From assembly GCF_043555985.1 (NCBI RefSeq), contig NZ_JBIGIC010000002.1, positions 372,001-436,000 on the forward strand: a DNA stretch of 64,000 nucleotides. The letters run 5' to 3'. This document shows positions 46,016-54,490 of the stretch, piece after piece. The stretch's first letter is position 1; each line of letters starts with the position of its first letter. The notes beneath the pieces were generated by a model. It did no database searches, was not told where the DNA came from, and was given only the letters and a program-made list of their open reading frames with translations. The translations under genes and the position numbers were made by a program. This stretch comes from Pelomonas candidula (GTDB taxonomy: Bacteria; Pseudomonadota; Gammaproteobacteria; Burkholderiales; Burkholderiaceae_C).

Positions 46016-47608
46016 TCAAACCACCTGCCGGCTCAATTGCACAGCCAAGATCGTCAAGGCCACGGCAAACATGGCCAGCAACCCACCGGCACCTGCCGAG
46101 AAGCGGATCAGGTCCACCCGCAGCCGCGCACGATCGGCATCGGTGACCAGCCGAGTCACGACGCCCAGGATGGGCAGCTCGACGCGAGCCCGCAGGTCGT
46201 TGGCGTCATGGAAGACCGGGCGCAGCTGGCTGGCCGCGAACGTCGTGAACACGCCGATACCCAGCGCTGCCGCCATCGCACCGGCCAACAGCAGCAGCCG
46301 GTTGGGCGCCACGGGCTTGGGATTGGCACGCGGCGGGTCGATGACGCGGAAATCCGCCACGCCCGAAGCCACATCCAGTTCGCCGGAGATCGAGGCCTGC
46401 TCGCGCCGCTGCACGAGGTCCTCGTAGTTCTTCTTGTTGATCGCGTAGTCGCGATTCAGCTGGGCCAAATCGGCCTCGACCTGCGGGGCCGTCTTCAGGG
46501 CCGCCATCGCCTGGGCATAGCGCGAGGAGTATTCGTCCACGCGGGCACGCAGCGAAGCCACCTGCACCTCGGTCGTCGCAAGGATGCGCACCAGCTCCTG
46601 CATCGCCAACGTACCTCCCCCCTGAGCCAGGCTCACCACTGGCGTTGCCGCAGCTGCCTTGCGCAGCTCGGCAATCTCGCGCTTGCGCTGCTCCTCGAGA
46701 TCCTTGATCAACTTGCGCGTCGCGATGATGTCCGGATGTTGGTCGGTATAGCGCTGCAGCAGCCCGTCGAGATTGCGCCGTAGCTCGGCCAGCCGCGCAT
46801 CCAGCTCAGGCGTACCGACGTTGGCGCTCGACTCCTGCATCAGGCTCTGCGTCGTCGTCTGAGCGCCACCACGGGCCCTCTCCGCGTCAAGCTGCGCCTT
46901 CGCCGCGTCGCGCGCATTGACTGCCGATCGGTATTCGAGACGCGCCGCTTCGAGCTGGTTGCTGATCTCAGCGATATGGGCGGCGGAGTCCTTGCCCTCA
47001 CCGGAGCCCGCCAACGTCAGATTCTTCAGCCGGAATTCCTTCAGGCGCGTCTCGGCCTCTTCGAGCTTGGTCTCGTAGGTCTTGATCTGCTCGTTGATGA
47101 AGGTCGTTGCCGTCGATGCGCCGACACGCGTCTGGCCAAGGCTGGATTCGACAAAAATCGACACGAGCGACTGCACGACGCGCTTGGCCGTCTCCGGATC
47201 ACTGTCGCGATAGCCAAGCACGTAGAGGTTGTCCCGCCCGATGCTCTGGATGGACAGGTTGTTGGTCACCGTCTCGATGGTGGCTTCCTGCTGGGCCTTG
47301 GACTGATTTTTCAGATCCAGGTCAGCCATGCGGACCAGCTTCTCGACGTTGGGCCGGCTGATCAGCGTCCGGCTCAGCATCGTCACCTGCTGCTCGACGT
47401 TGGGCTGAACCGCCAGACCCGACATCAGCGGCTTCAGGATGGACTGGGTATCGACGTAAATGCGCGCGCTGGCCTCGTACCGATCCGGGAGCACGAACAC
47501 GACCACGGCACCGACCACGCCGGTCACCCAGGCCACCACCAGGCCCACCCAGCGGTACTTCCACATACGCCGGACAATGACCAGCAGCTGAGCAATCAGC
47601 AATTCCAT
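46016..47608 (-). CDS. Polysaccharide chain-length determinant (Wzc N-terminal/EpsF-like), XrtA-associated
   Basis: A 530-residue inner-membrane protein. Wzz-type N-terminus with transmembrane helix about 21-40 (VGLVVAWVTGVVGAVVVFVL), then a long periplasmic coiled coil (EEAETRLKEFRLKNL, LAELRRNLDGLLQRYTDQHP), the proline-rich RVIDPPRANPKPVAP before helix 2 (about 435-457), and an extra C-terminal helix. It has no kinase domain; that is supplied by the next gene. Confidence 0.93.
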   Translation of the reverse strand: MELLIAQLLVIVRRMWKYRWVGLVVAWVTGVVGAVVVFVLPDRYEASARIYVDTQSILKPLMSGLAVQPNVEQQVTMLSRTLISRPNVEKLVRMADLDLKNQSKAQQEATIETVTNNLSIQSIGRDNLYVLGYRDSDPETAKRVVQSLVSIFVESSLGQTRVGASTATTFINEQIKTYETKLEEAETRLKEFRLKNLTLAGSGEGKDSAAHIAEISNQLEAARLEYRSAVNARDAAKAQLDAERARGGAQTTTQSLMQESSANVGTPELDARLAELRRNLDGLLQRYTDQHPDIIATRKLIKDLEEQRKREIAELRKAAAATPVVSLAQGGGTLAMQELVRILATTEVQVASLRARVDEYSSRYAQAMAALKTAPQVEADLAQLNRDYAINKKNYEDLVQRREQASISGELDVASGVADFRVIDPPRANPKPVAPNRLLLLAGAMAAALGIGVFTTFAASQLRPVFHDANDLRARVELPILGVVTRLVTDADRARLRVDLIRFSAGAGGLLAMFAVALTILAVQLSRQVV

Positions 47609-47677
47609 CGAAAACAGTCTCGGTTAATGCTTTCGTGAAGCCCCACCAGCCCAGGCCGGAAAGGCTCCATCGGCAAA

Positions 47678-48325
47678 TCAGAACAGGCTCTGCGGAATGA
47701 TCAGGATGTCGCCCGGCCGCATCTCCACGTTGGCAGACACATCACCACGCTTGATGAGATCTTTCAGGCGAACCGAATACTGCTTGTTGCCTTCCGCCGT
47801 ACGCAGGATGGTGGCACTGTTGCCGGCCGCAAAGTCTGTCAGACCACCGACGGCGATCATGACGTCCAGCAGCGTCATCTGCTGCTTGTAGGGCAGGAAC
47901 TGAGGTTTGGCGGCCTCGCCGACGACGCGGATCTGCTCGCTGTAGGGCCCGACAAACGAGGTGACGATGACGGTCACGACCGGGTCGCGCACGTACTTGC
48001 TGAGCTGCTTCTCCACCTCGCGCGCGACCTGCACCGATGTCTTGCCCTGCACGACCATCTCGTCGACCAGCGGCGCAGCGATCTTGCCGTCCGGACGCAC
48101 CGGCACGGACATCGACAGCTCTGGGTTGCGCCAGACCTGGATGTTGAGGTTGTCACCAGCGCCGATGATGTAGCTGTAGTCACTGCTGGCCACGCTCGCC
48201 GGTGCGGGTGGGTGATTGGTGCTGGCGCAACCCGCCACCAGCCCGATCGCCAGCACCGTCAACACCTTCCAGAGGCTGGACCACACCCCGCGATGACCGG
48301 ACGCCGAAACACCGCCGGCCGACAT
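47678..48325 (-). CDS. Polysaccharide export lipoprotein (Wza/EpsE-like), XrtA-associated
   Basis: A 215-residue outer-membrane lipoprotein: lipobox LVAGC after the signal helix VLTVLAIG, then the PES domain YIIGAGDNLNIQVWRNPELS and a SLBB domain VRVVGEAAKPQFLPYKQQMT-like segment, ending GDILIIPQSLF. It is shorter than Wza and matches the XrtA export protein. I chose the ATG at 48325 because it gives a normal lipoprotein signal; a start at 48454 would add a 43-residue Arg-rich tail with no signal character. First gene of the minus-strand export operon. Confidence 0.92.
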   Translation of the reverse strand: MSAGGVSASGHRGVWSSLWKVLTVLAIGLVAGCASTNHPPAPASVASSDYSYIIGAGDNLNIQVWRNPELSMSVPVRPDGKIAAPLVDEMVVQGKTSVQVAREVEKQLSKYVRDPVVTVIVTSFVGPYSEQIRVVGEAAKPQFLPYKQQMTLLDVMIAVGGLTDFAAGNSATILRTAEGNKQYSVRLKDLIKRGDVSANVEMRPGDILIIPQSLF

Positions 48326-48549
48326 CTGTTGCGCATCGCCGCGAGCTAAAGCATGAAGGGTGTCCAAGGCATGTCCTCTGTGGGTCTGTTCATCGAAACG
48401 GCGCGAGCAGAAAGCTTCCTCGCCACGCCGGAATGGGCGCGCGCATGATGCCATAGGCCCGACTGCATACCGGCAGTGGAATCGGGGGGGTACACCTCCG
48501 AAAGTCGTGCAATTTCACACCCCAGAATCCCTGCGCCCGCCCCTCGAAC
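48326..48549 (-). promoter_or_regulatory. Upstream region of the EPS export operon, weak sigma-54-like site
   Basis: This 224-bp gap must hold the promoter of the export operon. On the minus strand at 48508-48522 a perfect -12 element TTGCA is preceded at the right spacing by GG only; TGGCAT at about 48450 has the reverse fault (good -24, poor -12). Neither is convincing alone. Nothing else recognised. Confidence 0.25.
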
Positions 48550-49431
48550 TCAACCCGGCTTCGCCCGCCCCTCAAGCAAGGGCCGGATCAGCAGCAACAT
48601 GAGCTGCTGGATCGGATTGGCATTCCCGAACGGGCGCCATGTGAACTTGAGCTTCTGGTGGTAGGCATCGAATTGCATGGTCCACGGCGCCGCACGCAAC
48701 TTGCCACGACCCAGCAGCACTTTCAATACCGCCACCCCCATGACGCCGGCACACAGGTCGCAGGACATCATGGTCGACGGGCCACGCCGCTCCTTGAAAT
48801 TCACTGCGTGCGGCGCCACCAGATAATCGCGCTGCAGCATCGCCGGCGACAGGCCGGCAATGAATCGCGCATATTGCTCATTCTCGCCGCGGCCCTCGAC
48901 CCTGAAATACTGCTCGAAACTCATGCCGCCCGGCTTGAAATACATCAGCGCCACGCCCATCCCGAGTGGCGCCGCCGTCAGCGCCGGAATGCCGCGCTCG
49001 TAGCAGGCCTTGAACAGCATGCGCCGTGCCGGCAGCGCAAAGAAATCGATTCCGTCCACATACACGTCGACGTCGCGCAGGAATTCATCGAGATTCGCCT
49101 CGGTGACACCTTCCGGAAATACCCGGACATCTGTCTCCGGATTGATGTCGCGCGCCATTCCTGCCAGCACCCGCGCTTTCGGCTGATCGACGGTCGACAT
49201 GAACGCACCAACCTGCCGGTTCATGTTGTGGACGCCGAACTCATCGAAGTCCGCGATATTGAACCGGCTCATGCCGAGCCGGCTCAGCGTCAGCAGATGG
49301 GCCCCGCCGACACCGCCAAGGCCGGCAATCGCCACGCGCGCCGAGCGAAGTTTTTCCTGCTCGGCTTCGGTCACCCAGCCGATGTTCCGGGAAAATGCTC
49401 GCCCATAGTCGAAGGTCGAAGCTTGGTTCAA
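48550..49431 (-). CDS. ThiF/MoeB-type (E1-like) adenylyltransferase
   Basis: A 293-residue E1-like protein. The ATP site is AIAGLGGVGGAHLLTL (GxGGxGG 37-43), with acidic D61 and D63, the NMNRQ arginine at 72, K85 and D126. One CxxC (CDLC, 224-227) is seen rather than the usual two, and no obvious catalytic cysteine in the crossover region. E1-like enzymes adenylate a C-terminal carboxylate of a carrier protein or peptide. I chose TTG at 49431, preceded by GGGAGGG at good spacing. Divergent from the nitroreductase gene; sequence visibly AT-richer than its surroundings. Confidence 0.88.
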   Translation of the reverse strand: MNQASTFDYGRAFSRNIGWVTEAEQEKLRSARVAIAGLGGVGGAHLLTLSRLGMSRFNIADFDEFGVHNMNRQVGAFMSTVDQPKARVLAGMARDINPETDVRVFPEGVTEANLDEFLRDVDVYVDGIDFFALPARRMLFKACYERGIPALTAAPLGMGVALMYFKPGGMSFEQYFRVEGRGENEQYARFIAGLSPAMLQRDYLVAPHAVNFKERRGPSTMMSCDLCAGVMGVAVLKVLLGRGKLRAAPWTMQFDAYHQKLKFTWRPFGNANPIQQLMLLLIRPLLEGRAKPG

Positions 49432-49545
49432 GTTCCCTCCCTTTGCGCCAAGCGACGACGCCGTCAAGGACAAGCTCAGACCTGAGCCTGCCGCCACCAC
49501 GTCGCCACCGCGCGGCAATCCAATACGAGAAAGGTCGCGAAAACC

Positions 49546-50628
49546 ATGGATTCGCAAGCCACCATTCTGCAGATCCTCGATTTTGCACGATGGGCCCCCA
49601 GCGGCGACAACACGCAGCCCTGGCGCTTCGAAATCATCGATGCCCATCGCGTGGTAATCCATGGTTTTGACACGCGCGAGCACTGCGTCTACGACCTGGA
49701 CGGCCATCCGAGCCAGATCTCCATCGGCGCAATGATCGAGACGGCTGCGATTGCCGCCAGCCATCATCAGCTTCGCACGGAGGTGCGGCGGCGAGCCGAC
49801 TCGCCGGAAACCCGGCCGGTGTTTGATCTCGAGTTCATCGGCGACCCAGCCATCGATCCCGATCCGCTGAAAGCCAGCATCAAGACCCGCAGCGTGCAGC
49901 GGCGCCCGCTGAAGACCCAGCCGCTCACCACGCAACAGAAGCAGGCCTTCGAAGCCGCTGTCGGGCCGAGCCACACCATCGAATGGCTGGAAGGCGCCAG
50001 CTCGCGGCTGAAGGTCGCCAAGATGCTTTTCCACTCGGCCAAGATCCGCCTGGTCACACCCGAGGCCTACCGTGTCCACAAGGACATCATTGAATGGCAG
50101 GCGCAGTTCAGCGAGGACCGGGTGCCGGACCAGGCTCTGGGCACCGACCCGATGACGACGCGGCTGATGCGCTTCGTCATGAACAACTGGGGCCGGGTGG
50201 AGATGTTCAACCGCTTCTTCGCCGGCACCTGGGCGCCGCGCATCCAGCTCGACTTCGTGCCGGGACTGGCCTGCGCCGCTCACTTCCTGCTGCTCGCCAA
50301 GACCCCTGCGCGCACGATCGACGACTACATCGAGGCCGGCCGCGCGACACAACGCTTCTGGCTGACGGCCACGCATCTGGGCCTGATGCTGCAGCCCGAG
50401 GTCACGCCGCTGGTCTTCACCCGCTATGCCCGCGAAGGCATCGACTTCTCCATCAAGCCCGGTGCACGGGAGATGGCGCAGCAGCTCGACCAGCGTTTCG
50501 TCGGCGTGGTGGGCGAACACGCCGCGTCGCACGCCGTCTTCATGGGGCGCGTCGGCCACGGCCCGTCGCCTACCGCACGCTCGCTGAGGCGCCCACTGGA
50601 GAGCCTGTTGATCAAGGGGGCAGCGTGA
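49546..50628 (+). CDS. Nitroreductase-fold protein, MoeY-like partner of ThiF
   Basis: A 360-residue flavin-type nitroreductase-fold protein opening ILQILDFARWAPSGDNTQPW, the FMN-binding start of the family, with AAHFLLLAKTPARTIDDYIEAGRA-type core split over residues 245-270 and HLGLMLQPEVTPLVF. It is much longer than typical 200-residue nitroreductases, with a large insert. I recall mycobacterial MoeY as a ThiF-plus-nitroreductase fusion, which would support a joint function with the divergent ThiF gene. The substrate is unknown. Its stop shares a base with the next start. Confidence 0.83.
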   Translation: MDSQATILQILDFARWAPSGDNTQPWRFEIIDAHRVVIHGFDTREHCVYDLDGHPSQISIGAMIETAAIAASHHQLRTEVRRRADSPETRPVFDLEFIGDPAIDPDPLKASIKTRSVQRRPLKTQPLTTQQKQAFEAAVGPSHTIEWLEGASSRLKVAKMLFHSAKIRLVTPEAYRVHKDIIEWQAQFSEDRVPDQALGTDPMTTRLMRFVMNNWGRVEMFNRFFAGTWAPRIQLDFVPGLACAAHFLLLAKTPARTIDDYIEAGRATQRFWLTATHLGLMLQPEVTPLVFTRYAREGIDFSIKPGAREMAQQLDQRFVGVVGEHAASHAVFMGRVGHGPSPTARSLRRPLESLLIKGAA

Positions 50629-51860
50629 TGCCAGCGCCGGACCGCCCGCTCCGGATCGCGCTTTTTGCCGAAGCCGTCACGCTGGCTCACGTCGCGCGGC
50701 CGATCGCGCTCGCCCGCGCCATTGCGCCCGCAGGTCACGAGTTGCTGCTCGCCTGCGACCCACGATATGCCGCCTTCACCGCCGACGGGCCGTGGCAGCG
50801 CGAGGACATGCGCAGCATCCCGAGCGCGCAGTTCAACGAGGCGCTCGCCAAGGGCAAGCCGGTCTACGACTTCGACACGCTGAATGCCTACGTGACCGAG
50901 GACCTTCACCTGCTGGAGGGCTTCAAGCCGGATCTGGTGATCGGCGATTTCCGGCTGTCGCTGTCCGTCAGCGCGCGGCTGGCCGGCATACCGTACATGG
51001 CCATCACCAATGCCTACTGGACACCGCAATACGAGGGCGGCTACGCACTGCCGGTGATCCCGCTGAGCCGCGTACTGCCGCTCCCGCTGGCCAGCGCACT
51101 GTTCCATACCTTCCGGCCACTGGCCTTCATCCCCCACTGCCAGCCGATGAACCGGCTGCGCAGGCACCACAAGCTGCCTCCACTGGGCAACAACCTGCGA
51201 CGCGTCTACACCGATGCCGACCACCTGTTGATCCCGGACCTCAAGCCGCTCTACCCGATGAGCGGCGCGAGCGATACCCACTCCTACATCGGCCCGCTGA
51301 TGTGGTCACCATCCGTCGCGCCACCGAGTTGGTGGGACGAACCGGTCGACGAAAGTCTCGGCAGCGCCTATGTCACGCTGGGCAGTTCAGGTAACGCATC
51401 GCTGCTCCCGATGATTCTGGAGGCGCTGAAGGACATGCCCGTCCGTGCACTGGCCTCGACAGCCGGTGCCGCCGCACCTCCCGACACGCCGACGAATGCG
51501 CGGCTCGCGAGTTATCTGCCAGGGGATGCCGCAGCGCTGCGTTCGCGCCTGGTCATCTGCAACGGCGGCAGCCTCAGCACCCAGCAGGCGCTGGCCGCGG
51601 GCGTTCCGATACTGGGCATCGCCAGCAACATGGATCAATTCCTGAACATGGCACCCATTGAAGCCGCGGGCGCAGGCATCGTGCTGCGTGCCGATCGATT
51701 GAGCAAGTCGGCCATCCGACAGGCCGCCGAGAGGCTGCTGCGCTCGGAGGCTGCAGCAAACGCTGCGAGGGGTTTCCAGCAACCCTTGCTGGCCGCCGCC
51801 AGGGGCGTTGGAGCCGCCTTCGACAAGGCCGCCACCCGACTGCTGGCATCGCACCCCTGA
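50628..51860 (+). CDS. UDP-glycosyltransferase (GT1, MGT/UGT-like)
   Basis: A 410-residue GT1 enzyme of the type that glycosylates lipids or small molecules. It starts RPLRIALFAEAVTLAHVARP with an N-terminal histidine at the catalytic position, has FRLSLSVSARLAGIPYMAIT, VTLGSSGNASLLPMILEALK and the donor region VICNGGSLSTQQALAAGVPI then SNMDQFLNM. The donor motif has N-G-G where many UGTs have H-x-G. The ATG at 50628 overlaps the nitroreductase stop (TGATG), so the two are one operon. Confidence 0.88.
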   Translation: MPAPDRPLRIALFAEAVTLAHVARPIALARAIAPAGHELLLACDPRYAAFTADGPWQREDMRSIPSAQFNEALAKGKPVYDFDTLNAYVTEDLHLLEGFKPDLVIGDFRLSLSVSARLAGIPYMAITNAYWTPQYEGGYALPVIPLSRVLPLPLASALFHTFRPLAFIPHCQPMNRLRRHHKLPPLGNNLRRVYTDADHLLIPDLKPLYPMSGASDTHSYIGPLMWSPSVAPPSWWDEPVDESLGSAYVTLGSSGNASLLPMILEALKDMPVRALASTAGAAAPPDTPTNARLASYLPGDAAALRSRLVICNGGSLSTQQALAAGVPILGIASNMDQFLNMAPIEAAGAGIVLRADRLSKSAIRQAAERLLRSEAAANAARGFQQPLLAAARGVGAAFDKAATRLLASHP

Positions 51861-51875
51861 GGGCCTGTCGACGCT

Positions 51876-52610
51876 CTAAGTGTCGCCAAGCCGCGTGGAC
51901 GGCGTCCACGCGATGGACGTCGTCGTCGGCCAGACACCGGTCTCGGACAATCCGTCGTTCACGCGCCGCGCCTCGCGCGCGGCCGTTTCGAGCAGCCGTA
52001 CCAGGGCCTGCACCTTCGGCAGGTCAGCCTCGGCCATCTCAGTGCGCAGGTAGAGGTTGCCGCGCATGCACATCAGCACGAAGGGGTGGCCCTCGGGCAG
52101 CAGATCCTGGCTGGCCTGCACCAGCGCCTCTCCAAGCTCGCCGTCGACCCAGGCGCCCGTCAGCTCCTTCGTGACGCCCACGATGCCGTAGCGCTGGCGC
52201 ACGATCTGCGAGGCCGCGTGGTTGAACTTGGGGAACATCACCAGCCAGCGCATCTCCTCCGGTGTGTCGGTGTCGACGCGGGTCTTGAGCGTGTCCGTGT
52301 AGGCCTCGAAGACGGCACGCTCCAGGTTCTCCATCAGCGCGCGGCACAGCACCATGGTCTGCAGGTCGGGGTGCAGCCCCATCTCGCAGCGCATGCGCAA
52401 CTCGGTGCCGGGGAGGTAGCTGCGCTGGGACACGCCCCATTCAACGCGCAACGGACCGGGCGACGCGCCGGGATGCTCGATGAGGAAACCCTGGCCGTCA
52501 CGGGTTTGCGAGAACTCGGCGCCGCGTGCCTCGGCCCATTCCTGGATCGGACGCCACCGCGCTGCGTTGGCGCGGGTCACGAGCCAGTGCTTGACTTGCT
52601 TTACGACCAT
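51876..52610 (-). CDS. Conserved hypothetical protein
   Basis: A 244-residue soluble protein beginning MVVKQVKHWLVTRANAARW. Notable blocks: EHPGASPGPLRVEWGVSQRS, LRMRCEMGLHPDLQTMVLCR and MRWLVMFPKFNHAASQIVRQ. No signal peptide, membrane segment or known catalytic motif. It looks like a protein widely kept in Burkholderiales, but I cannot assign a function. I chose the ATG at 52610; a longer frame to 52871 covers the divergent GST gene and is unlikely. Converges on the glycosyltransferase with a 15-bp gap. Confidence 0.75.
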   Translation of the reverse strand: MVVKQVKHWLVTRANAARWRPIQEWAEARGAEFSQTRDGQGFLIEHPGASPGPLRVEWGVSQRSYLPGTELRMRCEMGLHPDLQTMVLCRALMENLERAVFEAYTDTLKTRVDTDTPEEMRWLVMFPKFNHAASQIVRQRYGIVGVTKELTGAWVDGELGEALVQASQDLLPEGHPFVLMCMRGNLYLRTEMAEADLPKVQALVRLLETAAREARRVNDGLSETGVWPTTTSIAWTPSTRLGDT

Positions 52611-52650
52611 GAGTCGAGAGAATCGGGCTGCATTGCTGATGGAGGCAACG

Positions 52651-53343
52651 ATGATCGAAGTGTATTCATGGCCCACACCCAACGGCCACAAGGTGCACAT
52701 CATGCTGGAGGAGTGCGGCCTTGCGTACCGGGTCCATCCCGTGGACATCGGTGCCGGCGACCAGTTCGCGCCGGGCTTCCTCGCCATCAGCCCCAACAAC
52801 AAGATCCCGGCCATCACCGATACCGAGGGGCCCGATGGCGAGCCGATCTCGCTGTTCGAGAGCGGCGCCATCCTGCTCTACCTCGCTGGCAAGACGGGCA
52901 AGCTGCTGCCCGCCGACACGCGCGGCAAGTACGAGGTGCTGCAGTGGCTGATGTTCCAGATGGGCGGCGTGGGGCCGATGCTGGGGCAGGCGCACCACTT
53001 CCGCATCTACGCGCCACAGAAACTGCCCTACGCCATCGAGCGCTACACCAACGAGGCCAGGCGCCTCTACGGTGTCATCAACAAGCGGCTTGCGCACACC
53101 ACCTACCTCGGCGGGCCGCAATACAGCATCGCCGACATCGCCGTCTTCCCGTGGCTGCGCTCGTGGAAGAACCAGGGCGTGGAGATGGCCGACTACCCGC
53201 ACCTGAAGGGGTGGTTCGACGAGATCGCCAAGCGGCCGGCGGTGCAGCGAGGGCTGGAAGTGCTGGCGGGCGCGCGGAGGCCGTTGACGGACGAGAAGGC
53301 GCGGGAAGTGCTGTTCGGGCAGCGGCAGGTGGAGCAGCGCTGA
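52651..53343 (+). CDS. yfcG: YfcG-like glutathione S-transferase/disulfide oxidoreductase
   Basis: A 230-residue GST starting MIEVYSWPTPNGHKVHIMLE, with the YfcG-type TPNGHK active-site loop, the glutathione-binding SPNNKIPAI and LFESGAILLYLA, and the C-terminal domain GGVGPMLGQAHHF and YSIADIAVFPWL. YfcG and relatives reduce disulfides using glutathione and lack classical transferase activity. The ATG at 52651 has GGAGG at good spacing. Confidence 0.93.
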   Translation: MIEVYSWPTPNGHKVHIMLEECGLAYRVHPVDIGAGDQFAPGFLAISPNNKIPAITDTEGPDGEPISLFESGAILLYLAGKTGKLLPADTRGKYEVLQWLMFQMGGVGPMLGQAHHFRIYAPQKLPYAIERYTNEARRLYGVINKRLAHTTYLGGPQYSIADIAVFPWLRSWKNQGVEMADYPHLKGWFDEIAKRPAVQRGLEVLAGARRPLTDEKAREVLFGQRQVEQR

Positions 53344-53432
53344 ACCAGGCCTGGTCAGAACAATGGGACCTTGACGACTGAGGAAGCGACTGCGGCACGC
53401 GGGGATCGCGCGCGCAGCATGCCTTCCGGGCC

Positions 53433-53717
53433 TCAGTCTTGACGCCAGCCGCGTACCGCCATGCACTGCTTGCGCACCTGTACGGCGTGCGTGGTGATTC
53501 GAAGGTTCTGCGTCTCCGCCGTCGCCGTGCAGTCACGACTGGAATAGCAGCCGCTCCCGGCGGGCCCGATGAGCTGATCCAACCGCGCCACACGCTCCGC
53601 TTCCTTGTCGCAGGAGGCCATGTCCGCCTGCAGGTCTGCCGTGGGATTGCGCGGGTTCACCCAACGGGTGGCACAGGCACTCAGCGCGACACAGATCAAC
53701 AGCAGCAGGACTCTCAT
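53433..53717 (-). CDS. Small cysteine-containing lipoprotein
   Basis: A 94-residue protein with a lipoprotein signal MRVLLLLICVALSAC (lipobox LSAC). The mature part has cysteines in MASCDKEAERV, SGCYSSRDCTATAE and KQCMAVRGWRQD, so at least one disulfide is possible; the ending resembles small outer-membrane lipoproteins of unknown role. The frame extends upstream but the signal peptide fixes the start. Confidence 0.8.
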   Translation of the reverse strand: MRVLLLLICVALSACATRWVNPRNPTADLQADMASCDKEAERVARLDQLIGPAGSGCYSSRDCTATAETQNLRITTHAVQVRKQCMAVRGWRQD

Positions 53718-53803
53718 GGGCAAGTAGGCGATCGGCAGGTCAGGGGCCGCGCATCCTAGCGGCCGCCTGCCATGCGTCCATCTTCGAACGCCGCGGAAGA
53801 CGT

Positions 53804-54490
53804 TCAGCGCGGCTCGGCGATGCGGTAGCCCACGCCGGGCTCGGTCAGCAGCACGCAGGGCTCGGCCGGGTCGGCCTCCAGCTTGGCGCGCAACTGGGCC
53901 ATGTACAGGCGCAGGTAGTGCGTCTGCTCCGTCGCCTCGGCGCCCCACACATCGGCCAGCAGCCGGCGGTGCGTGACGACCTGGCCGGCCTGCCGCACGA
54001 GGCGGGCCAGCAGCTTGAACTCGGTGGGCGTGAGGCGCACGTCGGCACCGTCACGGCGTACGCGGTGGGCGGTGAGATCCACCTCCAGGCCGGCACGGCG
54101 GTACATCGTGATGGCCGGCTGGGCCACGGTGCCGCGGTGCCGCAGCGCCACGCGCAGCCGCGCCAGCAGCTCGCCGATGCCGAAGGGCTTGACGAGGTAG
54201 TCGTCGGCACCGGCGTCAAGGAGGCGGATCTTCTGCCCCTCCACCTGACGAGCCGAGATGACGATCAGCGGCGTGGCGCGGTCGCGGCGCAGCGCCTGCA
54301 GCAGCTCCTCGCCGTCGCCATCGGGCAGGCCCAAGTCCAGCAGCACCGCGTCGAGGTTGCCCGCGTGGGCGAGCTGGGCCATCGCGTCGGCAAGGCTGGC
54401 GGCGGTCAGCACCTCGTAGCCTTCGACGGACAGCGCCTCGCGCAGCGTCACGCGCAGTTCGCGGTCGTCTTCGACGAGCAGCAGCCTCAT
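53804..54490 (-). CDS. kdpE: KdpE-like response regulator (OmpR family)
   Basis: A 228-residue two-component regulator. Receiver domain with acidic pocket (VEDDRELR), phospho-acceptor Asp in VLLDLGLPDGDGEEL (about D52), and DAGADDYLVKPFGIGELLAR, then a winged-helix DNA-binding domain ending THYLRLYMAQLRAKLEADP and LLTEPGVGYRIAEP. The KPFGIGEL and HYLR-YM-LR-KLE-DP blocks match KdpE more closely than other OmpR regulators. The kdp operon lies about 52 kb away at the left end. Its ATG overlaps the sensor kinase stop. Confidence 0.88.
   Translation of the reverse strand: MRLLLVEDDRELRVTLREALSVEGYEVLTAASLADAMAQLAHAGNLDAVLLDLGLPDGDGEELLQALRRDRATPLIVISARQVEGQKIRLLDAGADDYLVKPFGIGELLARLRVALRHRGTVAQPAITMYRRAGLEVDLTAHRVRRDGADVRLTPTEFKLLARLVRQAGQVVTHRRLLADVWGAEATEQTHYLRLYMAQLRAKLEADPAEPCVLLTEPGVGYRIAEPR

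Noticed and set aside
48508..48524. Sigma-54 promoter for the EPS export operon
   Set aside because: Only the -12 element matches; the -24 element keeps just GG, so I list the region as weak rather than as a finding.
49432..50559. Minus-strand frame continuous with the ThiF gene (669 codons in total)
   Set aside because: The extra part is antisense to the nitroreductase; the ThiF start with a good ribosome-binding site is at 49431.
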